Assembly: GCF_900113045.1 (NCBI RefSeq)
Contig: NZ_FONY01000038.1
Location: 1 to 53,377 of the forward strand
Direction: 5' to 3'
DNA: 53,377 nucleotides
DNA from: Thermoflexibacter ruber
GTDB lineage: Bacteria; Bacteroidota; Bacteroidia; Cytophagales; Thermoflexibacteraceae
Shown here: in pieces, positions 22,831-32,725 of the stretch
Position numbering within the stretch: position 1 is the first letter of the stretch
Layout: the number at the start of each line of letters is the position of its first letter
Program-made: the position numbers and the translations under genes
The notes under the pieces: generated by a model
What the model saw: only the letters and a program-made list of their open reading frames with translations
Database searches by the model: none
What the model was told of the DNA's origin: nothing

Positions 22831-24075
22831 TTAACCTCTTAAAATCTGAATTGGGTCTATTTTTCCTGCTTTGCGCGAAGGCAAGTAACCTGCTAAGGCA
22901 GTAGTAGTAATGCCAAAAATAACTCCTATGTAGTAATACGTAGGGTCAAAACTAACAGGCAAGCGAGTCAAACTAAAAGCATCTCCGAAGTCCACAGGAA
23001 TACTCGCCAGCCAAGAGGCAAGCCCAAAACCCATAAGTAAACCTGCTACGCTTCCTACCAAACCTATCAAAATAGACTGCACCATAAAAATCCTCACCAC
23101 ATCGCCAGAAGTAAAGCCTGTAGCTTTCAAAATAGCTATATCTTTCATTTTGTTGTAGATAGTCATGTTCAGAATGTTGTAAATCCCAAAGCCTGCCACT
23201 ACCAACAAAGTAAAAGACACTGCAAAAGTGAGAATATCTCTAAAAACCTTCCCAACTAAAATAGTTGCATTGGCTGTTTCCCAGTCCTCAGCTTTATAGT
23301 CAAATAGTTTGCTGTATTCTTTGGCTACTACTCCAGACTCTTTAATATTTTTCATTTTTACACTGACTTCTGTAATAAATCTACTATCTTTTTGCATGAT
23401 TTTCTGCACAGTAGCGATATTTGCGTAGCTTTTGATGTCGTCTATTGCTCCTATGCCCATTTGAAAAATGCCTACCACTTTGAGTTTCATCGTGTAGCCT
23501 TGCGGGGTAGTAATTGTTACTCTGTCGCCGACTTTGGCGTTAAGTTTTTTGGCTAAGCCTTTGCCTATCAGGATACAATCATTAGGGGGTATGAGTTCTT
23601 GGAGACCTCCTGCTTTGATTTTGCCTTGCAGGTCAAACATTTTGTCCTCTTGCAAAATGTCCACCCCAGAAATCGTCCCGTTGAGTTGGACTACACCGTA
23701 GTTATAGAAAACTTGGGTAGAGAGCTGAGGAGATACACCTAAAACTCTTGGGTCATTTTTGATGTAATTGACTATTTGAAAGCCATTTTTGAGGTCTTTG
23801 CGTTCATTTTTAGGTTTCTGATGATGCACCAAGTTCATTTGATTAGGGAAAATTTCCTCCAGCAAGGGCGTTCTTTCCAACTTTACATCGTTGTAAATGC
23901 GAATGTGTGGGGTAGTAGCCATAGCCAAGTCATCAGTAAAACCGTTCAGCCCCTTCATCAAGCTAATCATGCCTATAAACATTCCAATACCAAAAGTTAC
24001 TCCCAGCATTGCCACAATAGTTTGACTTAGTTTGGCAAGCAGTTGGGTAATGGCTATTTGGAAAGCAAGTTTCAT
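22831..24075 (-). CDS. FtsX/MacB-type ABC permease
   Basis: A 414-residue permease with one N-terminal helix (about residues 15-38), a ~250-residue periplasmic domain of MacB type, and three C-terminal helices in the FtsX fold (about 290-312, 335-360, 380-400). It ends DPIQILRG, a frequent end in LolC/LolE/MacB-like Bacteroidota permeases. It works as a dimer with the ATPase downstream. The substrate, possibly lipoproteins, is not defined. It lies 10 bp behind the PorE-like lipoprotein on the same strand. Confidence 0.8.
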   Translation of the reverse strand: MKLAFQIAITQLLAKLSQTIVAMLGVTFGIGMFIGMISLMKGLNGFTDDLAMATTPHIRIYNDVKLERTPLLEEIFPNQMNLVHHQKPKNERKDLKNGFQIVNYIKNDPRVLGVSPQLSTQVFYNYGVVQLNGTISGVDILQEDKMFDLQGKIKAGGLQELIPPNDCILIGKGLAKKLNAKVGDRVTITTPQGYTMKLKVVGIFQMGIGAIDDIKSYANIATVQKIMQKDSRFITEVSVKMKNIKESGVVAKEYSKLFDYKAEDWETANATILVGKVFRDILTFAVSFTLLVVAGFGIYNILNMTIYNKMKDIAILKATGFTSGDVVRIFMVQSILIGLVGSVAGLLMGFGLASWLASIPVDFGDAFSLTRLPVSFDPTYYYIGVIFGITTTALAGYLPSRKAGKIDPIQILRG

Positions 24076-24085
24076 AGGTTTTGTT

Positions 24086-26092
24086 TTACTTCACTATCCG
24101 AATCGTAGTTCGGCGGTTAGCTTGGTGTTGTTCTTCTGTCTTTGCGTTTTTGATTTTAGGTTGGTCTTCCCCGTATCCTTTAGCAATCATCTTATCCGCA
24201 GGAATTCCTTTGGAAATCAAGTATTTTACTGCGGAATCTGCCCTTCTTTGTGCCAATCTTCTGTTGTAATTTGCCGAGCCTCTTTCGTCAGTATGCGAGC
24301 CTAACTCTATGACTGTATTAGGAAATTCTTTGTAGTAATCTATCAAGAAGGTAGAAAACTCGTCTAAGAGTACGCCTGCTTCTGCGGTAATTCTGGCACT
24401 ATCAAACTCATACAAGATTTCTAACTCTAAGATTTTAGTGGTTGGCTTACCTGTGGGGGTGCTATCTGAGGGAGCAAACTCATTGACTTTGAGCAATAAA
24501 TCCGTATCAAAATAAATGATGTTTTCTTTTTTAGGAAGCAGAGCCACATCTACGCCTTTCCCTACGGTAGAAAAGACATTTTCTCCTTTCAAATAGTTGA
24601 TTTTCTGACCGTTGAGTTTGTAATTTTTATCTATTTCCACAGGTTTAGGGAAAGAGAATTTTCCTGAGTTGTCTGAAAGCAAAGAATCTATCAAATTGCC
24701 CTTGTCATCAAGCAATTTTACTGAAACGTTAGGAAGGATTTTTTGCTCATTTTTAAAATTAGTCGAGTAAGTAACTCCTCTGAGGTAATAAGCTACTGTT
24801 TTCTTCACATCTAAGGAATCGTTGTAGAAATAATAAATGTCGTCGTCTCCTTTGCCTCCTTCGCGATTGGAGGAGAAATAGCCCGAAACCTTGCTTTTAT
24901 ATACGATACCAAAATCATCAGCACTAGAGTTCATAGGCACGCCTACATTTCTTACTTTGGGCTGTAGGATGGGCTTTTTAGTAACTGTATCTATCCCTAC
25001 TTGCACGGTATCAATCACAAAAATATCTAACCCCCCCAAGCCTTGATGCCCAGAAGAAGCAAAGAAGAACCTGCCGTCTGGGGCTACGTAAGGGAACATC
25101 TCGTCCCCTGCGGTATTGACCAACTTTCCTAAATTTTGCGGTCTTGACCAAGTGCCTTGGTTGAGGCGAGAAACGTAAATATCCAGTCCTCCTTGGCTAC
25201 CTCCTTTGCGATTAGAGGAGAAATAAAGTGTTCTTCCGTCAGGTGAAAGGGCAGGGCAAGCGTCCCAAGTATCCTCCAAGCAGACTTTATCAAGCAATTC
25301 AGGTTCAGTCCATTGTCCATCTTCTAAGCGGCTTGAGAATAGGTTTACGTCTTGGTGAGGTTCTTTTTTCTTTCCACTATTGCTTCGAGCAAAAATCATG
25401 AATTTCCCATTTCTTGCAAAGGTAACTTCGGACTCGTGATGCCCGTCTAAGTTGATATTTTCACCGAAAAATGGCTGTACTGAGCCTGTGTGTCGGATAG
25501 TATCCGTAAACTCAAAGGCATACAAATCTTGAAAGCCTGTTCCCGTAGTTTCAAAAACTTTTTCCTTGCGTCTGTCGCTGGCAAAAATGAGTTTTTCTCC
25601 ATACATCATAGGGGAAAACTCTGCTGCAGAGGTATTTAGGTTTTCCAAGTTTACAATAGTAGTATAAGATGGGGTATTTTTGATTTTCTCTATCTCTTTT
25701 AAATTTTTGGCTTCCTGAGCCGCCAATCGCATAAGGTCGCCATCAGCACCTGTTTTCGAGTACCTGTCCAACAATGCCGCCGCTTCGGCGTACTGCTCAT
25801 TGGCTTTGAGGGCATAACCCATGTAAAAATTTAATTTGGAGGCTTTTGCCCTGCCCTCTGATGCCGCTTGATAGTAAGGCAAGGCTTGCTTGATTCGGTT
25901 GGAAAGACGGTAACATTCCCCAATCTGATAGTTGGTAATCGGTGCGTCAGGCGGATTGGAACTAAGGTGTTTTTTGTATAGTTTGATAGCTGTTTCGTAC
26001 TCAGCCACATCAAATTTACTTTTTGCCTTTTGCACTGTGGTCATACACGCAGATAAAGCTACCAAAGCGAACAGAAGCAATATTTTATTCAT
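24086..26092 (-). CDS. PorE-like lipoprotein with TPR, PD40 propeller, CRD and OmpA domains
   Basis: A 668-residue outer-membrane lipoprotein. The lipobox LSAC follows MNKILLLFALVALSA, which favours the ATG at 26092 over 26116 and 26167. In order it has TPR-like helices (about 20-130), a WD40-like PD40 propeller (DACPALSPDGRTLYFSSNR and repeats, about 160-415), a carboxypeptidase-regulatory-like domain (about 425-530) and an OmpA C-terminal domain with IELGSHTDERGSANYNRRLAQRRA for peptidoglycan binding. This is the architecture and size of PorE, an accessory protein of the type IX secretion system in Porphyromonas gingivalis. Bacteroidota carry paralogues, so the T9SS role is an inference; the window does encode a T9SS-type cargo at 37611. 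Confidence 0.8.
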   Translation of the reverse strand: MNKILLLFALVALSACMTTVQKAKSKFDVAEYETAIKLYKKHLSSNPPDAPITNYQIGECYRLSNRIKQALPYYQAASEGRAKASKLNFYMGYALKANEQYAEAAALLDRYSKTGADGDLMRLAAQEAKNLKEIEKIKNTPSYTTIVNLENLNTSAAEFSPMMYGEKLIFASDRRKEKVFETTGTGFQDLYAFEFTDTIRHTGSVQPFFGENINLDGHHESEVTFARNGKFMIFARSNSGKKKEPHQDVNLFSSRLEDGQWTEPELLDKVCLEDTWDACPALSPDGRTLYFSSNRKGGSQGGLDIYVSRLNQGTWSRPQNLGKLVNTAGDEMFPYVAPDGRFFFASSGHQGLGGLDIFVIDTVQVGIDTVTKKPILQPKVRNVGVPMNSSADDFGIVYKSKVSGYFSSNREGGKGDDDIYYFYNDSLDVKKTVAYYLRGVTYSTNFKNEQKILPNVSVKLLDDKGNLIDSLLSDNSGKFSFPKPVEIDKNYKLNGQKINYLKGENVFSTVGKGVDVALLPKKENIIYFDTDLLLKVNEFAPSDSTPTGKPTTKILELEILYEFDSARITAEAGVLLDEFSTFLIDYYKEFPNTVIELGSHTDERGSANYNRRLAQRRADSAVKYLISKGIPADKMIAKGYGEDQPKIKNAKTEEQHQANRRTTIRIVK

Positions 26093-26356
26093 TGGGATAG
26101 AGGTTAGATTCTTCATTGATATTTCAATATTAGCAAAAATTCTAATAATTTGAATTTTCCTTTGCATTTTTTAACTTTCAGTAATACTAATCATACCTAA
26201 TACGTTGAAAATAGATAGCTTGGTGGCAAGCAAGGTGCATTTTTATCAGAAAAAGTCTTAACTTAGAGTTCATTTATAGAACAATATTTGCTAACTTAGC
26301 TTACGTACAGGTTCGCTGTACCTTAGACTGTGTGTTTCTGGCTATTGAATGATGAT

Positions 26357-29300
26357 ATGAAAAAAATTGTCTTTACTTTTTTATTTTTATCCGTATCCAC
26401 CTTTTTATATGCTCAAGAAGAAGGAGTAATACAGATTAATGACGGTTCTCCTATTACTAACGACCAAGAGGGGAAAGTAATCATAAAACTTTTTGCCAAA
26501 GGAGCGGTACAGATGCAAATTAGTAACAATGGGAGCTTTATAGGAGCAAGGTGGCAACCATTCGTACCCAGAATCGTCTGGAAACTCTCCAATGAAGACG
26601 GCATAAAAACAGTCTATGCCAAGTTTAGAGATAGTGAAAACAATCTGATTGCGTCTGTAGAGCAAAGCATAGAACTCGATAGACAAGCCCCTACCAATGT
26701 GAAATTGACCATAGACGGAGGTAAGAAATTTACCAATATGAAAGACAGGATTGTGCAGTTGGATATTCAAGCAGAGGGAGCAAGTCAGATGCAAATAAGC
26801 AATCGTAAAGACTTTGCAGGAGCAGTATGGGTCGCTTTTGAACAAAAAAAAACTTGGCAACTGCCTGGGTTGGACGGTCAAAAGTTTGTATATGCTCGCT
26901 TTATAGACAATGCGGGAAATATCTCTGAAATTGCAGAAGCAAGTATTATTCTTGACCGTCTTCCTCCTTCCCAACCAAAGGTACTTATCAATAATGGCGA
27001 TATGTTTACCAATTCTCCAGAGGTAACGCTTTCCCTTTTTGCCAAAGATGTCTATGAAATGTATATTCAGGGAAGTGGAGGCTGGCTTCCTTTCCAACCT
27101 ACTTTGAAGTGGACTTTTGACTCGCCTGCTAACGGGGAGAAATGGGTACAGGTGCGTTTTAGAGATGAAGTAGGTAATATTTCTGAAGTGGCTTTTGACA
27201 ATATTATTTTGGATACCGAAGCCCCTTTGATGCCTCATATTTCCGTCAATAACGGAAATCGTTACTCGAGAGAAAGCGGTATCCCCTTAAAACTTTCTGC
27301 AATAGGGGCAGAAAAAATGATGATAAGCAATACTTCTGATTTTGCTAAGGCTTTTTGGCAGCCTTATATGCCTGTCATAGCGAGTTGGGACTTAGGCAAC
27401 GAGGACGGCTTAAAAACAGTCTATGCCAGATTTCAAGATGTAGCGGGAAATGAAGCTGAGGTGGTTTCTGGGGAAGTTGTGTTGGATAGAACTCCTCCTA
27501 TCAATCCTAAAATAGAAGTAATTATACAAAATAATATGCTGAGTGAAGTTGCTCCACAGGTAGATTTAAAACTTTCGGTAGAAGGGGCTAAGTATATGAT
27601 GCTTAGCAATTCAAGTACTTTTTACGGAGCAAGATGGGAAAACTATCGCTCTGAGTATCAGGGCTGGAAGTTGGACAAAGGAAATTTAGACGGAAAGAAA
27701 ACCATTTTTGCAAAGTTTCGCGACCAAGCAGGCAATATCTCTGATGTTGTATCGGTAGTAGTCCGATTGGACAGAATGGGACCCATAGACTGCCATGTAA
27801 AAATAGACCGAGATGTAGAATTTACTACCAATCGCAATAAAATAGTTACACTTTCCTTGCAAGCCAGAGGCGCAGCAGAAATGCTTATTAGCCAAGATAC
27901 CTCTTTCATAGATGCCAAGTGGATTCCCTACCAGCCTGCGCTTGATTATCAGCTTATTGGGGAAGATGGCATCAAAACAGTTTACGTCAAGTTCAGAGAT
28001 GAAGTAGGCAATGAATCCAAAGAGATAGTTTCTGATAAAATCATTTTGGATACAAGCACACCCTATGATGGTGAGGTAGTTGTCAATCGTGGAGATGTAG
28101 CTACAAATAATATAGACAAAGCGGTTTTATTACATCTCAAAGCCAAAGATGCAGTCAAAATGATGATTAGCAACGATTCTACTTTCAAAAATGCACGTTG
28201 GCAGGCTTACTCGCCTGAAAATATTTCTTGGAAATTAGTAGGTGAAGACGGTTTAAAAATTGTCTATGCTAAATTTGCTGATGAGGCTGGCAATGAATCT
28301 TTTGTCTATAAAGATAGTATTATGTTAGACCGCCGCCCGCCCATGAAAGCCTCTGTAAAAATCATAGGAGAAAATGCCCAAACCAACACCCAAACTGTAC
28401 AGTTAGAACTATATGCCGAAGGAGCAGATGAAATGATGATAGCCAATGACTTCCGATTTACCAATGCTAAGTGGGAGCCATACAGGAAAAGTAAGCCTTG
28501 GACATTGGTAGGGGAAGATGGTGTAAAATCGGTATATGTGAAGTTCAGGAAAAAACCTATCTTGGATAGAGCTTTCAAAGAAACACCTGTTGCCCTTGAA
28601 TCATCTATCGTAGTAGATAAAATTGGCTTGGACACCAAAGCTCCCGCTAACGGAAGCATTCGCATTAACAACAGTGCTAAATACTGCACAGACATCAATA
28701 AAAAAGTGCTACTCCGTATAGCCACTAACTCTGCTCAGGAAATGATGATAAGCAATTTTGAGGATTTCAAAGAAGCTAAGTGGCAGCCTTATCAGTTTTT
28801 TGTACCTGATTGGATACTGGAAGGCGAAGACGGAGAGAAAAAAGTATTTGTTAAGTTTAAAGATAAAGCAGGAAACGAAAGTCAGCCTGTATCTGCTACC
28901 ATTATCTTAGATAGACAAGAGCCTTATAATGAGGAAATTATGATAGATAGTGGAAAAACTTGCACGAATAACCTAAACAACAAAGTAAGACTCCAACTCA
29001 AAGCCGAAGGGGCTTTGGAAATGGCGATAAGCAATTCCCCTGCTATTAGCTATACCGCTTGGGAAAGCTATAAAACAAGCAAAGAATGGACTTTGCAAGG
29101 AAGGAATGGACAAAAAACAGTCTATGCCAAATTTAGAGATGAGGCAGGGAACGAATCCAAGCTCATTAGTGCAAGCATTTTACTGGACAATGAACCTCCT
29201 ATCACGGGAACTTTACTTATCAACAACGGGCGAACACTGACCAAATCCAGCCGAGTAACGCTAACTATGAATGCCCGCAATGCCGATTACATGCTCATCA

Positions 29301-29467
29301 GCAATACGTCTGACTTCAAGGAAGCTAATTGGGAAGAGTATTCGCCTACAAAAATCTGGTTTTTGGATAGCAATATCGGTTTGAAAACAGTCTATATCAA
29401 ATTCAAAGACAAATGTGGAAATGAGTCTATAGTTATTTCCAAAGATATTACTTTGGTAAATGATTGA
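26357..29467 (+). CDS. Secreted protein of eleven Ig-like repeats
   Basis: A 1,036-residue protein with a signal peptide (KKIVFTFLFLSVSTFLYAQ) and then eleven tandem repeats of about 88-100 residues. Each repeat has an N-terminal NNG-type turn, a middle MMISN-type strand with a nearby AxWxPY, the strand-turn DGxKTVYAKFRDxAGNES, and ends ILDRxPP. They resemble Ig-like or fibronectin-like folds. The 8th repeat has an insertion (RKKPILDRAFKETP). The C-terminus (ISKDITLVND) has no T9SS sorting domain. The ATG at 26357 begins the signal peptide; 26330 adds nine residues. It is divergent from the PorE-like gene. Likely exported or cell-surface; ligand unknown. Confidence 0.75.
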   Translation: MKKIVFTFLFLSVSTFLYAQEEGVIQINDGSPITNDQEGKVIIKLFAKGAVQMQISNNGSFIGARWQPFVPRIVWKLSNEDGIKTVYAKFRDSENNLIASVEQSIELDRQAPTNVKLTIDGGKKFTNMKDRIVQLDIQAEGASQMQISNRKDFAGAVWVAFEQKKTWQLPGLDGQKFVYARFIDNAGNISEIAEASIILDRLPPSQPKVLINNGDMFTNSPEVTLSLFAKDVYEMYIQGSGGWLPFQPTLKWTFDSPANGEKWVQVRFRDEVGNISEVAFDNIILDTEAPLMPHISVNNGNRYSRESGIPLKLSAIGAEKMMISNTSDFAKAFWQPYMPVIASWDLGNEDGLKTVYARFQDVAGNEAEVVSGEVVLDRTPPINPKIEVIIQNNMLSEVAPQVDLKLSVEGAKYMMLSNSSTFYGARWENYRSEYQGWKLDKGNLDGKKTIFAKFRDQAGNISDVVSVVVRLDRMGPIDCHVKIDRDVEFTTNRNKIVTLSLQARGAAEMLISQDTSFIDAKWIPYQPALDYQLIGEDGIKTVYVKFRDEVGNESKEIVSDKIILDTSTPYDGEVVVNRGDVATNNIDKAVLLHLKAKDAVKMMISNDSTFKNARWQAYSPENISWKLVGEDGLKIVYAKFADEAGNESFVYKDSIMLDRRPPMKASVKIIGENAQTNTQTVQLELYAEGADEMMIANDFRFTNAKWEPYRKSKPWTLVGEDGVKSVYVKFRKKPILDRAFKETPVALESSIVVDKIGLDTKAPANGSIRINNSAKYCTDINKKVLLRIATNSAQEMMISNFEDFKEAKWQPYQFFVPDWILEGEDGEKKVFVKFKDKAGNESQPVSATIILDRQEPYNEEIMIDSGKTCTNNLNNKVRLQLKAEGALEMAISNSPAISYTAWESYKTSKEWTLQGRNGQKTVYAKFRDEAGNESKLISASILLDNEPPITGTLLINNGRTLTKSSRVTLTMNARNADYMLISNTSDFKEANWEEYSPTKIWFLDSNIGLKTVYIKFKDKCGNESIVISKDITLVND

Positions 29468-29534
29468 TTAAATTGCTGAGTAAACTTGCATCTATGCAAC
29501 TATAAACACTTGAAAAATATCATACTACTCATCA

Positions 29535-30809
29535 ATGGAAATACATTCCAAAAATCTCATATATTACGGTGCCTCAGGCACAGGAAAAACCTATCAGACC
29601 GTAGTGAAAGCCTTAGAAATCATTACAGGCACACCTACTTACGACCAAAATCTTTACGAACATTACCGCAAACTTGGGCAAATAGAGTTTGTGAGTTTTC
29701 ACCAATCTTTCTCTTACCACGAGTTTGTAGAAGGCATTAGTGCAGAAACACAAGGCAAGCATATCCGCTATTTTGTAAAGGACGGAATCTTCAAACTCAT
29801 TGCCCAAAGAGCTTTAGAAAACCAGCAGTTAGTTTCCCAACAAACTGACTTAGTACCTTTTGAGAAAGTATTTGATGTTTTTATGTCCCCAATTTTTGAA
29901 GGAGAACAGGAAAAGATAGAAGTGAAAATGCGAGGTAAATCTTTTTTTGTAGTGGCTGACAATGGAGATACGATTGACATAGAAAACCATGCCCGCAATC
30001 CCTATTATTCCTTAAGCAAAAAGGTACTAAGAGAAAGGTATTTGACTGGCTCGCTCAAAACAGATAAACGTTACGCTCATTGGTACAATTTTTTAGCAAT
30101 AGAACTGTTGAAAATCGCCAAAAAATTTCAAGAAGAACGCAAAAAAGTAGCTCCTCAAAATTTCGTACTTATCATAGACGAAATCAATCGTGCCAATATC
30201 TCTAAAGTTTTCGGAGAACTTATTACTTTGATAGAAGATAGCAAACGACTGTGGGCAAGCGAGGCTAAAACGGTACGACTACCTTACTCGCATGATGAGT
30301 TTGGTGTACCTCAAAATCTTTATCTTATTGGGAGTATGAATACCTCAGACCGCTCCATCGCCCAACTGGACATTGCGTTGAGGAGGAGATTTGTTTTTAT
30401 TGAGATGCCCTCTACGCCTGCACTGTTAAAAGGCAAAATCATAGAGGGTATTGATTTAGAAAGACTTTTGACCAAGATAAATGAGCGCATCATTTTTCTT
30501 GCTAATCAGAGCCAAGAGATTGGGCATACTTATTTTTATGAAGTAAATACCATAGCAGACTTAGCCCAACTTTTTACTTTTAAAATTATTCCCCTGCTCC
30601 AAGAATACTTTTACGACCAATGGGAAAAAATTGCCTTAGTACTAAGCAATAAATATGGAGAATGTGAGTTCTTACAGAAAAAAAACTTGAAAGCCAAAGA
30701 CTTATTTAAGAAAAATATTGATAATTTGAAGCACGAGAAAGCCACCTATCAAACCAAAAACTGGAACGAACTGCTTAACAATCAGATTTACAAGGAGATT
30801 TATGAGTAA
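29535..30809 (+). CDS. McrB-like AAA+ ATPase without an McrC partner
   Basis: A 424-residue AAA+ protein related to the GTPase/ATPase part of McrB. It starts directly with the P-loop (YYGASGTGKTYQT, residue ~13), then FVSFHQSFSYHEFVEGI, the Walker B FVLIIDEINRANISKVFGEL, and IGSMNTSDRSIAQLDIALRRRF with sensor and arginine-finger positions. No N-terminal DNA-recognition domain (EVE, DUF3578 and the like) precedes it. McrC normally follows in restriction systems, but here the next gene (overlapping by 8 bp) is a SpoIIE-type phosphatase. The role is uncertain: an orphan restriction-like motor or a reused AAA+ module. Confidence 0.75.
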   Translation: MEIHSKNLIYYGASGTGKTYQTVVKALEIITGTPTYDQNLYEHYRKLGQIEFVSFHQSFSYHEFVEGISAETQGKHIRYFVKDGIFKLIAQRALENQQLVSQQTDLVPFEKVFDVFMSPIFEGEQEKIEVKMRGKSFFVVADNGDTIDIENHARNPYYSLSKKVLRERYLTGSLKTDKRYAHWYNFLAIELLKIAKKFQEERKKVAPQNFVLIIDEINRANISKVFGELITLIEDSKRLWASEAKTVRLPYSHDEFGVPQNLYLIGSMNTSDRSIAQLDIALRRRFVFIEMPSTPALLKGKIIEGIDLERLLTKINERIIFLANQSQEIGHTYFYEVNTIADLAQLFTFKIIPLLQEYFYDQWEKIALVLSNKYGECEFLQKKNLKAKDLFKKNIDNLKHEKATYQTKNWNELLNNQIYKEIYE

Positions 30810-32718
30810 AATCAACTATATCAATAAGATACTCGAGGCGGGAGTAATTACAAAGAACCCAGCACATTTGAATCAAAAAATTATCCTTACCAATAGCATT
30901 GCACTGTTGTTTGCAACGTTGAGTTTGCCTTTCTGTATTTTTACTTACCTGTATTTTACTCCTTTGCTGATATACCCTATTGCTTTTTTTCTTTTTGGAT
31001 TACTGGCAGTTATCTTCAATCATTTTGGTTTTCATTTACTTTCTCGCTTTATTGTGTGTGGGGTTTTTAATACTATTTATACACTTTATCATGCCTTTAT
31101 ACTTCCAGCCAATCACCATTTAATAGGTTCTCTATTTGCTATACAAATGGTTTTTTGGCTTCCGCCTTGGCTACTTTTTGATTTTAGAGAAAGCAAATGG
31201 TTGCTCTTGTACGTATCCTACTATCTCATCACTTCTTTTGCTATACCTTATCTGAACAATTGGTTAGAAATACCCTTAGAAAACTTTGACTTGCTCAAAG
31301 AACCGCTTCTGCGCAATACTGTCTTAGGAGTAGCTGCTTTGGCGATTTCAGGTGGCTTGTTTATTTTAATGTACATCAATAATAAATCTGAACGTCGGAA
31401 TCAAAATCTATTAGAAAGAATCAATGCAAAAAACGCAGAATTGGAGAAAAACCAGCAAGAAATGCAAGCTCAGCAAGCAGAAATTACAGCACAAAATGAG
31501 GAACTCTTGCAACAGCAAGAGGAAATGAAAGTAATGAATGAAAACCTAGAAAACTCTACCCAAAAACTCAAATCAAGCGAAGCTATCTTGAAAAAAGCCT
31601 ATGAAAAACTCAAAGAAAAGGAAAAAGAACTCAAAGAAAAAACAGCGCTACTGGAAAAACAGCAAGCTGAGATGATAGCCCAAAACGAGGAACTGTTGCA
31701 ACAGCAAGAGGAAATGAAGGTAATGAACGAAAATTTGGAAATTTCAGCTAATAAATTGAGAAATAATGAAACTATCTTGAAAAAGGCGTATGAAAAACTG
31801 AAACAAAGGGAGAAGGAATTAGAAGAAAAAACCAAACTTTTAGAAGAACAGCAACAAGAGATCATTATTCAAAATGAGGAACTCCAACAGCAGCAGGAAG
31901 AGATTATTAGTGTAAACGATGCCTTAGAAAGTACTTTGAAAAAACTAAAATACACTAACGATAGACTGAACAAGAGCATTGCCTATGCTAACAATATCCA
32001 GCAAGTCATACTCCCTGAAGCCGCAAAACTTGATGCTTTTTTCCAATCGCATTTTTTTCTATACCTTCCGAAAGACATCGTATCTGGCGACTTTTACTGG
32101 TTTAGCCAACTCAATCAAAATCAAGCTATTTTTGCTATGGTGGACTGCACAGGGCATGGAGTACCGGGGGCATTTATGAGCATGATAGGTAATACGCTCC
32201 TACACGAAATCGTGAATTTTAACAAAGTACACTCTCCTGCGCTTATTTTGCAAAGTCTTAATGCCGCTATCCTTAAAGTATTAAAGCAAAAAGAAGGGAA
32301 AAATAGCGATGGTATGGATATGGGAATAGCTCTTTTCCAAAAACAGATAGACGGAAGTATGGACATTACCTTTGCTGGTGCAAGAAACAATCTTTACTAT
32401 TTCCAACATGAACACTGCTACATCATCGCAGGAGATAGATTGGGGATAGGTGGCTCAGTAGAAAGAGCAAGGATTTTTCACAATCAGTCCTTTGCCCTAC
32501 AAAAAGGCGATATGCTTTACTTTACCTCAGATGGCTTCATAGACCAAAATAATGTAGAAAGAAAAAGATTTGGCTCGCAAGCATTTACTCACCTGCTCGC
32601 AGCAATAGGGAAGTTAGACATTAGCGAGCAAAGAGAAAAACTCCTTGAGACTTTAAAAATACACCAAAATCAAGAAGAACAAAGAGATGATATATCCGTA
32701 GTAGGGATATGTATATAA
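30802..32718 (+). CDS. Six-helix membrane SpoIIE phosphatase with tandem coiled-coil repeats
   Basis: A 638-residue protein with an N-terminal membrane domain of about six helices (residues ~30-195), a long coiled coil (~200-395) and a C-terminal SpoIIE/PP2C domain with IVSGDFYWF, DCTGHGVPGAFMS, FTSDGFIDQ and RDDISVVGI. The coiled coil contains two nearly identical 63-residue blocks (nine heptads, AEITAQNEELLQQQEEM... and AEMIAQNEELLQQQEEM...) plus part of a third. The membrane module resembles histidine-kinase sensor regions, so ligand-controlled dephosphorylation of a partner is likely. The start overlaps the McrB-like gene by 8 bp, suggesting coupled translation. It is a paralogue of 18486-20669 in the phosphatase domain. 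Confidence 0.8.
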   Translation: MSKINYINKILEAGVITKNPAHLNQKIILTNSIALLFATLSLPFCIFTYLYFTPLLIYPIAFFLFGLLAVIFNHFGFHLLSRFIVCGVFNTIYTLYHAFILPANHHLIGSLFAIQMVFWLPPWLLFDFRESKWLLLYVSYYLITSFAIPYLNNWLEIPLENFDLLKEPLLRNTVLGVAALAISGGLFILMYINNKSERRNQNLLERINAKNAELEKNQQEMQAQQAEITAQNEELLQQQEEMKVMNENLENSTQKLKSSEAILKKAYEKLKEKEKELKEKTALLEKQQAEMIAQNEELLQQQEEMKVMNENLEISANKLRNNETILKKAYEKLKQREKELEEKTKLLEEQQQEIIIQNEELQQQQEEIISVNDALESTLKKLKYTNDRLNKSIAYANNIQQVILPEAAKLDAFFQSHFFLYLPKDIVSGDFYWFSQLNQNQAIFAMVDCTGHGVPGAFMSMIGNTLLHEIVNFNKVHSPALILQSLNAAILKVLKQKEGKNSDGMDMGIALFQKQIDGSMDITFAGARNNLYYFQHEHCYIIAGDRLGIGGSVERARIFHNQSFALQKGDMLYFTSDGFIDQNNVERKRFGSQAFTHLLAAIGKLDISEQREKLLETLKIHQNQEEQRDDISVVGICI

Positions 32719-32725
32719 ATCTCTG

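Noticed and set aside
26405-27238. 277-codon minus-strand ORF
   Set aside because: It lies wholly antisense to the Ig-like repeat gene, whose repeats and signal peptide are clearly real.
26357-29467. T9SS sorting domain at the end of the Ig-like repeat protein
   Set aside because: The C-terminus is simply the end of the eleventh repeat; no type A or type B domain motif is present.
29486-29740. 84-codon ORF ahead of the McrB-like gene
   Set aside because: It overlaps the start of the AAA+ gene in another frame and has no recognisable features.
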